Below, one piece after another: positions 57,871 through 64,000 of a stretch of DNA of 64,000 nt (the first letter of the stretch is position 1; every line of letters begins with the position of its first letter). This DNA comes from Dugong dugon (lineage: Eukaryota > Chordata > Mammalia > Sirenia > Dugongidae): assembly GCA_030035585.1 (NCBI GenBank), contig CM057482.1, positions 58,160,828-58,224,827 on the forward strand, in the 5' to 3' direction. The notes under the pieces are model-generated. The model was not told where the DNA came from and made no database searches. It was given only the letters and a program-made list of their open reading frames with translations. Position numbers and translations under genes: made by a program.

Positions 57871-57943
57871 AATAATAATTATAAATATAATATTATTATT
57901 ATATTATAATTATATAAATTATTATTTATAATAATAATAATTA
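57871..57943. repeat. AT-only palindromic expansion inside L1-F ORF2
   Basis: About 73 bases of only A and T with ATTATT/AATAAT arms that can pair with each other. It sits between gaagaaagg and agagcagaattaaatg, adjacent in L1-E (about 25285-25310, opposite strand) apart from a few bases. Confidence 0.85.
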
Positions 57944-58296
57944 GAGCAGAATTAAATGAAATAGAAAATAGAAAAACAATTGAAAGTGTTAAGAAGACCA
58001 AAAGCAGGTTCTTTGAAAAGATCAACAAAATTGATAAACCATTGGCCAAACTGAAAAAGGAAAAACAGGAGAGGAAGCAAATAACCCATATAAGAAATGA
58101 GATAGGTGATATATCACAACAGACCCAACTGAAATTAAAAGAATCATAACAGAATACTATGAAAAACTGTATTCTAACAAATTTGAAAACCTAGAGGAAA
58201 AGGACAAATTTCTAGAAACTCACTACCTACCTAAACTAACACAAACAGAGGTAGAACAACTAAATAAACGCATACAAAAGAAGAGATTGAAAAGGT

Positions 58297-58329
<33 letters not shown>

Positions 58330-60139
58330 CCCTAACCTGGATGGCTTCACTGGAGAATTCTACCAAACTTTCAGAGAAGAGTTAACACTACTACTACTAA
58401 AGATATTTCAGAGCATAGAAAAGAATGGAATACTCCCAAACTCATTCTATGAAGTAAGCATAACCCTGATACCAAAACCAGGTAAAGACACCACAAAAAA
58501 AGAAAATTACAGACCAATATCCCTCATGAACATTGCTGCAAAAATCCTCAACAGAATTCTAGCCAATAGAATTCAGCAACATATCAAAAAAATAATTCAC
58601 CATGATCAAGTGGGATTTATACCAGGTATGTAGGGATGGTACAACATTACAAAACAATCAGTGTAATACATCACATTAATAAAACAAAAGACAACAACCA
58701 CATGATCTTATCAGTCGATGCAGAAAAGGCATTTGACAAAGTCCAACACCAATTCATGACAAAAACTCTCAGCAAAATAGGAATAGAAGGGAAATTTCTC
58801 AACATAATTAAGGGCACTTACACAAAGCCAACAGCCAACATCATCCTAAATGGAGAGAGTTCAAAAGCATTTCCCTTGAGAACAGGAACCAGACAAGGAT
58901 ACCCTTTATCACCACTCTTATTCAACTATGTGCTTGAGGTCCTAGCCAGAGCAGTTAGGCTAGAAAAAGAAATAAAGGGCATCCAAATAGGTAGGGAAGA
59001 AGTCAAAGTATCTCTATTTGCAGATTATATGATCTTATACACAGAAAACACCAAAGAATCTGCAAGAAAACTACCAGAAGCAATAGAAGATTTCAGCAAA
59101 GTTTCAGGATACAAGATAAACATACAAAAATCAGTTGGATTCCTTTATACCAACAAAGAGAACTTCGAAGAGGAAATCACCAAATCAATACCATTTACAA
59201 TAGCCCCCACGAAGATAAAATTCTTAGGAATAACTCTAACCAGAAATTTAAAAGACCTATACAATGAAACCTGCAAGATACTACTGCAAGAAACCAAAAG
59301 AGGTCTGCATAAGTGGAAAAACATACCTTGCTGATGGATAGGAAACTCAATACTGTGAAAATGTCAATTCTACCCAAAGCAATCTACAGATACAATGCAA
59401 TCCTGATCCAAATTCCAATGGCATTTTTTAATGAGTTGGAGAAACAAATCACCAACTTCATATGGAAAGGGAAGAGGCCCTGGATAAGTAAAGCGTTGCT
59501 CAAGAAGAACAAAGTGGGAGGCCTTACACTGCCTGATTTTAGAACTTGTTATACTGCCATGGTAGTCAAAACAGCCTGGTACTGGTCCAAAAACACATAT
59601 ATAGACCAATGGAATAGAACTGAGAATCCAGACATAAATTCATCCACCTATGAGCAGCTGACATTTGACAAAGGGCCAAAGTCCATTAATTGGGGAAAAG
59701 ACAGTCTTTTTAATAAATAGTACTGGCATAACTGGATATCCATCTGCAAAAAACTGAAACAAGACATATACCTGACACCATGGACAAAAAGTAAGTCAGA
59801 ATGGATCAAAGACCTTAATATAAAATAGAAAACGATAAACATCTTGGAAGAAAAAATAGAGACATCACTAGTAGCCCTAATATTTGGCATAAACAGAATA
59901 CGAAAGATAAGTAATAGTGCATAAGCACCAGAAGAGAGACTAGATAACTGGGAGATCCTAAAAATCAAACACTTACACTCATCAAAAGGCTTCACCAAAA
60001 GAGTCAAAAGACAACCTACAGACTGGGAAAAAAATTTGGCTATGACAAATCCGATCAGCGTCTAATCTCTAAAATCTACAAGATACTGCAAAACCTCAAC
60101 AACAAAAAGACAAATAACCCAATAAAAAAAAGGGCAAAG

Positions 60140-60421
60140 CTGAGATATTATTTTGCTTTGTAAGCCTTCATCTTAAGTGAGAATAACAGCACAATTGGAA
60201 GAGCATAGTCAATGTCACTGAACTGTGCATGTAGAAATTTTTGAAATGGTGTATCTTTGGCTATGTGTATTTTCACCAAAAAAAAAAGGTCGAAAAGTTA
60301 GAGGGTTGATATGTTGTGGGGTTGTTAACCAATGTCATAAAACAACATGCATACTACTGTTTCATGAGAAACTATTTGTTCTGTAAGCCTTCAACTGAAG
60401 TACAATAAAAAAAGAAAAAGA
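60140..60421 (+). mobile_element. Short L1-tail element inserted in L1-F (282 bp)
   Basis: Bounded by a 16-base duplication, aaaaaaaagggcaaag, at 60124-60139 and 60422-60437. In order it holds a fragment of the newer L1 tail (gtaagccttcatctta), the older L1 tail (agtgagaataacagcaca to gtattttcacc), an internal A run (60280-60289), and the newer tail again (ggttgttaaccaatgtcata to gaagtacaataaaaaaag). The same order is present in reverse in L1-B and L1-D. It is best explained as a 5'-truncated copy of such a modular-tail L1. Confidence 0.88.
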
Positions 60422-61037
60422 AAAAAAAAGGGCAAAGGGTATGACTGGGAACTTTGCCAAAGAAGACATTCAGGTGGCTAGCAGACACATGAGAAAATGC
60501 TCATGATCATTAGCCATTAGAGAAATGCAAATGAAAACTACAATGAGATACCATCTCACCCCAACAAGGCTAGCATTAATCCAAAAAACACAAAATAATA
60601 AATACTGGAGAGGTTGTGGAGAGACTAGAACACTTATGCTCTGTTGATGGGAATGTAAAATGGTACAACCACTTTGGAAATCAATTTGACACTTCCTTAA
60701 AAAGCTAGAAATAGAAATACCATGTGATCCAGCAATTCCACTCCTTGGAATATATCCTAGAGAAATAAAAGCCATCACAGGAATAGATATATGCACAGTC
60801 ATGTTCATTACAACACTGTTCATGATAGCAAGAAGATGGAAACAACCTAGGTGCCCATCAACGGATGAATAGATAAACAAATTATGACATATCCACACAA
60901 TGGAATACTACACAACCATAAAGAACAACAATGAAGCCATGAAACATCTTATGACATGGAGGAATCTGGAGGGCATTATGCTGAGTGAATTTAGTCAGTC
61001 ACAGAAGGACAAATATTGTATAAGACCACTATTATAA

Positions 61038-62070
61038 GAACTCAAGAAAAGGTTTAAACACAGAAGAAAACATTCTTTGATGGTTATGAAGGTGGGGAAG
61101 GAGGGTAAGGGTTATTCACTAACTAGATAGTAGACAAGGATCATCTTAGGTGAAGGGAAGGACAGCACACACTAGAGGAGAAGTCAGCCCAACGGGACTA
61201 AACCAAAGGCAAGAAGTTTCCTGAATACAATCGAACACTTCGAGGGACAGAGTTGCCAGGGTGGGGGTCTGGGGGCCATGCTTTCAGGGGACATCTAGGT
61301 CAATTGGCATAATAAAGTTTATTAAGAAAATGTTCTACATCCTACTTTGGTGAGTGCATCTGGGGTCTTAAAAGCTAGCAACAGCCATCTAAGATGCATC
61401 AGTTTGTCCCAACCACCTGGAGTAAAGAAGAATGAAGAACACCAAAGATGCATCAAAAGTATTAGCTCAAGAGACAGAAAGGGACACATAGACCAGAGAC
61501 TTCATCAGGCTGAGACCAGAAGAACTGGATGATGCCTGGCTACCACCAATGACCGCCCTGACAGGGAACACAATAGAGAGTCCCTGACGGAGCAGGTGAA
61601 AGATGGGATGCAGAACTCAAATTCTAGTAAAAATACCAGACTTAATGGTCTGACTGAAACTGGAGGAACCCCAGAAGGTATGGCCCCCAGACTCTCTGTC
61701 AACCCAGATCCACAACAATACTTGAGGCCAACTCTTCAGACAAAGATTGGACTGGACTGTGGGACATAAATTGATACTCATAAAGAGTGTGCTTCTTAGC
61801 TCAAGCAGATATATTAGACTAAAAAGGCAGCTTCTGTCAGGAGGTGAAATGAGAAGGCAGAGAGGGTTAGGAGCTGGTTGAATGGACACGGGAAGTCGGA
61901 TGGAAAAGAGAAGTGTGCTGTCACAGTATAGGGAGAGCAATTAGAGTCACATAATAATATATGTATACATTTTTGTATGAGAGACTAACTTGAATTGTAA
62001 ACTTTCACTCAAACTGCAACAATAAAAAAGACACTAAAAAAAGACAAAAATAGTACAAATACAAAAAAAA
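61038..62070 (+). repeat. L1-F 3'UTR and A-rich tail
   Basis: The proximal part (about 61280-61375, ggacatctaggtcaattggc to ggggtcttaaaagct) matches the reverse complement of L1-A 9135-9235 and L1-B 12180-12290. The distal part is different from theirs and matches only the fragment at 14876-15157. AATAAA lies near 62023. The frame 61617-61940 on the minus strand is a chance frame. Confidence 0.8.
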
Positions 62071-63944
62071 AAGACCAAAATGAATATCAGAAGAGACTCT
62101 GAAAGTTGCTCTTGAATGTAGAGTAGCTAAAGAGAAAGGAAGAAATGATGAAGTAAAAGAGCTGAACAGAAGATTTCAAAGTGCAGCTCGAGAAGACAAA
62201 GTATTATAATGAAATGTGCAAAGACGTGGAGTTGGAAAACCAGGAGGGAAGAACACGCTTGGCGTTTCTCAAGCTGAAAGAACTAAAGAAAAAATTCAAG
62301 CCTTGGGTTGCAATACTGAAGGTTTCTACTGGGAAAATATTGATAGACACAGGAAGCATCAAAAGAAGATGGAAGGAATACCCAGAGTCACCGTACCAAA
62401 AAGAATTGGTCGACATTCAACCATTTCAGGAGGTAACATATGATCAAGAACCAATGGTAATGAAGGAAGAAGTCCCAGCTGCACTGAAGGCATTGGTGAA
62501 AAACAAGCCTCCAGGAATGGATGGAATACCAACTGAGACCTTTCAACAAATGGATGCAGTGCTAGAGGTACTCACTCATCTATGACAAGAAATTTGGAAG
62601 GCATCTACATGGCCAGCCGACAGGAAAAGATCCATATTTGTACCCATTCCAAAGAAAGGTGAGCCAACAGAATGCTGAAATGATCGAAAAATATCATTAA
62701 TATCACACACAAATAAAATTTTGCTGAAGATCATTCAAAAGTGGTTGCAGCAGTACATTGATAGTGAACCACCAGAAATAACAAGCCAGATTCAGAAGAG
62801 GATGTGGAACCTGGAATATGATTGCTGATGTCAGATAGATCCCGGCTGAAAGCAGAGAATACCAGAAAGATGTTTATCTATGTTTTATTGACTATGCAAA
62901 GGTATTTGACTGTATGGATCATAAGAAATTGTGGATAACATCGTGAAGAATGGGAATTCCAGAACACTTAGTTGTGCTCATGAGGAGCCTGTACTTATAC
63001 CCAGAGGTAGTTCCATTCGAACAGAACAATGGGATACTGTGTGGTTTAAAGTCAGGAAAGGTGTGCTTCAGGGTTCTATCCTTTCACCGTACTTATTCAG
63101 TCTGTATGCTGAGCAAATAATCTGAGAAGCTGGATATATGAATAAAAATGGGGCATCAGGATTGGAGGAAGATTCATTAATAACCTGTGATATACAGATG
63201 AAACAACCTTGCTTGCTGAAAGTGAAGAAGACTTGAAGCACTTACTAATAAAGATCAAAGACTACAATCTTCAGTATGGATTACATCTCAACATAAAGAA
63301 AACAAAAGCCCTCACAACTGGACCAATAAGCAAAATCATGATAAATGGAGAAAAGATTGAAGTTGTCAAGGATTTCATTTTACTTGGTTCCATAATCAAC
63401 ACCCATGGAAGCAGCAGTTAAGAAATCAAATGCCACATTGCAGCGGGCAAGTCTGCTGCAAAAGACCTCTTTAAAGTGTTAAAAAGCAAAGATGTCGCTA
63501 TAAGGACTAAGGTGCCCCTGACCTAAGCCATGGTGTTTTCAGTTGCTTCGTATGCATGTGAGAGCTGGATAATGAATAAGGAAGACTGAAGAAGAATTGA
63601 TGCCTTTGAATTATAGTGCTGGCAAAGAATATTAAATATACCATGGATTTCCAGAAGAACAAACAAATCTGTCTTGGAAAAAGTACAGCCAGAATACTCA
63701 TTAGAGCAGGAATGGGGAGACTTGGTCTAACATATTTTGGACATGTTATCAAGAGAGACCGAAATGTAGGGCCAGGGAAAAAGAGGAAGACCCTCAACAA
63801 GATGGATTAAAATGGTGGCTGCAACAATGAGCTCAAGAATAACAACTATTATGAGGATGGCACAGGAATGGGCAGTATTTCCTTCTGTTGTACATAGGGT
63901 CACTGTGATTCAGAGCTGACTCGATGGCACCTAACAACAACAAC
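62071..63944 (+). mobile_element. RTE retrotransposon part 2: reverse transcriptase and 3' tail
   Basis: Continues the RTE after L1-F. 62181-62585 encodes RTE sequence before and at the start of the reverse transcriptase (ALKALVKNKPPGMDGIPTET). Near 62889 a frame reads FIDYAKVFDCMDHKK, the first catalytic block. The second block reads YTDETTLLAES (about 63189), with Glu in place of the second Asp of YADD. Stops and frameshifts occur throughout. It ends with cgatggcacctaacaacaac and the atttcatt duplication. Together with part 1 it totals about 3.2 kb, close to full length. Confidence 0.88.
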
Positions 63945-64000
63945 ATTTCATTCGGTTGCTAATTGTTTTCTGTCTCTTGTATCTTCTTTATCCAAAAATT
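63945..64000 (-). mobile_element. L1-G continued beyond the RTE
   Basis: The last 56 bases (ggttgctaattgttttctgt, cttgtatcttctttatcc) resemble the L1 inter-ORF spacer in antisense, the expected continuation of L1-G after the RTE target site. The element runs out of the window. Confidence 0.55.

Larger units (their letters stand above)
56864..61037 (+). pseudogene. L1-F ORF2, broken and interrupted
   Basis: The ATG is at 56864-56866 (MTALNSHLSIITLNVNGV) and the stop at 61035-61037. 56950-57393 is endonuclease, with VVGDFNTPFSVKDRTSRKKL. 58636-59334 is the reverse transcriptase core, with [16 protein letters not shown]. The catalytic motif reads FADYMILY instead of FADDMILY, so one catalytic Asp is Tyr. 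59313-59720 is the thumb and following region. The ORF is further disrupted by an AT palindrome at 57871-57943, a TGA near 59332 and the 282-base element at 60140. Confidence 0.9.
54084..62070 (+). mobile_element. L1-F: full-length L1 inserted in the RTE (sense)
   Basis: About 7.7 kb plus a 282-base insertion. It has a 5'UTR from ggaggtggggccaagatggt (54084), ORF1 (about 55452-56493), ORF2 (56864-61037) and a 1 kb 3'UTR ending in AATAAAAAAG and A-rich sequence. The flanks share aagacc (54078-54083 and 62071-62076). The RTE reading frame can be followed from one flank to the other. It is the most complete sense L1 here, but both ORFs are broken. Confidence 0.92.

Overview
This is mammalian intronic DNA, almost certainly from an afrotherian and most likely an elephant or close relative. 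That inference rests on many copies of a tRNA-derived SINE (box A like TGGCGCAGTGG, box B like GTTCGAATCC, tail like CTATGAGTCGGAATCGACTC) typical of elephants and manatees, a near-complete RTE retrotransposon whose tail that SINE shares, and long L1 elements with unusual untranslated regions. About three quarters of the window is transposable-element sequence.

Only one host gene is visible. Two plus-strand exons, 34714-34934 (221 bp) and 39235-39317 (83 bp), encode part of the extracellular ligand-binding domain of a GABA-A receptor gamma subunit, best matched to gamma-3 (GABRG3). Both have AG/GT splice sites and compatible phases, and the second carries the complete Cys-loop. The rest of the window is intron: the upstream intron (1-34713), a 4.3 kb intron, and the start of the downstream intron (39318-64000). 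No other coding, RNA, CpG-island or promoter feature of the host is supported.

Layout. 1-3720: old antisense L1 fragments. 3720-8500: mostly unique intron with an LTR-like repeat, a 3' end of an old L1 and an L2. 8504-29102: a dense stack of antisense L1s. L1-A is interrupted by L1-B (18-bp target duplication) and by a small sense L1 3' fragment. L1-D follows at about 8.7 kb, with both ORFs, a modular 3'UTR and a repeated 5'UTR. L1-E has a complete 5' half only. 29100-40900: gene-bearing, lower-repeat DNA with SINEs, MIR and L2, including a chimeric tRNA-Gly/RTE SINE. 40905-64000: a nest four levels deep. An old antisense L1 (L1-G) contains an ERVL provirus and, separately, a near-full-length RTE. 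The RTE is split by a full-length sense L1 (L1-F), which is itself split by a 282-bp L1-tail element.

None of the transposon proteins looks functional. The ERVL has gag, protease, reverse transcriptase, RNase H, integrase and dUTPase remnants and no env. It carries frameshifts, stops and a substituted integrase catalytic residue. The L1-F and RTE reverse transcriptases have altered active-site motifs. The most interesting signals are structural: recurrent concatenated L1 3' tails with internal poly(A), a SINE assembled from tRNA-Gly plus both ends of an RTE, unequal repeat number between the two LTRs of one provirus, and tandem monomers in an L1 5'UTR. Family names are from memory and sequence reading; no database search was possible.
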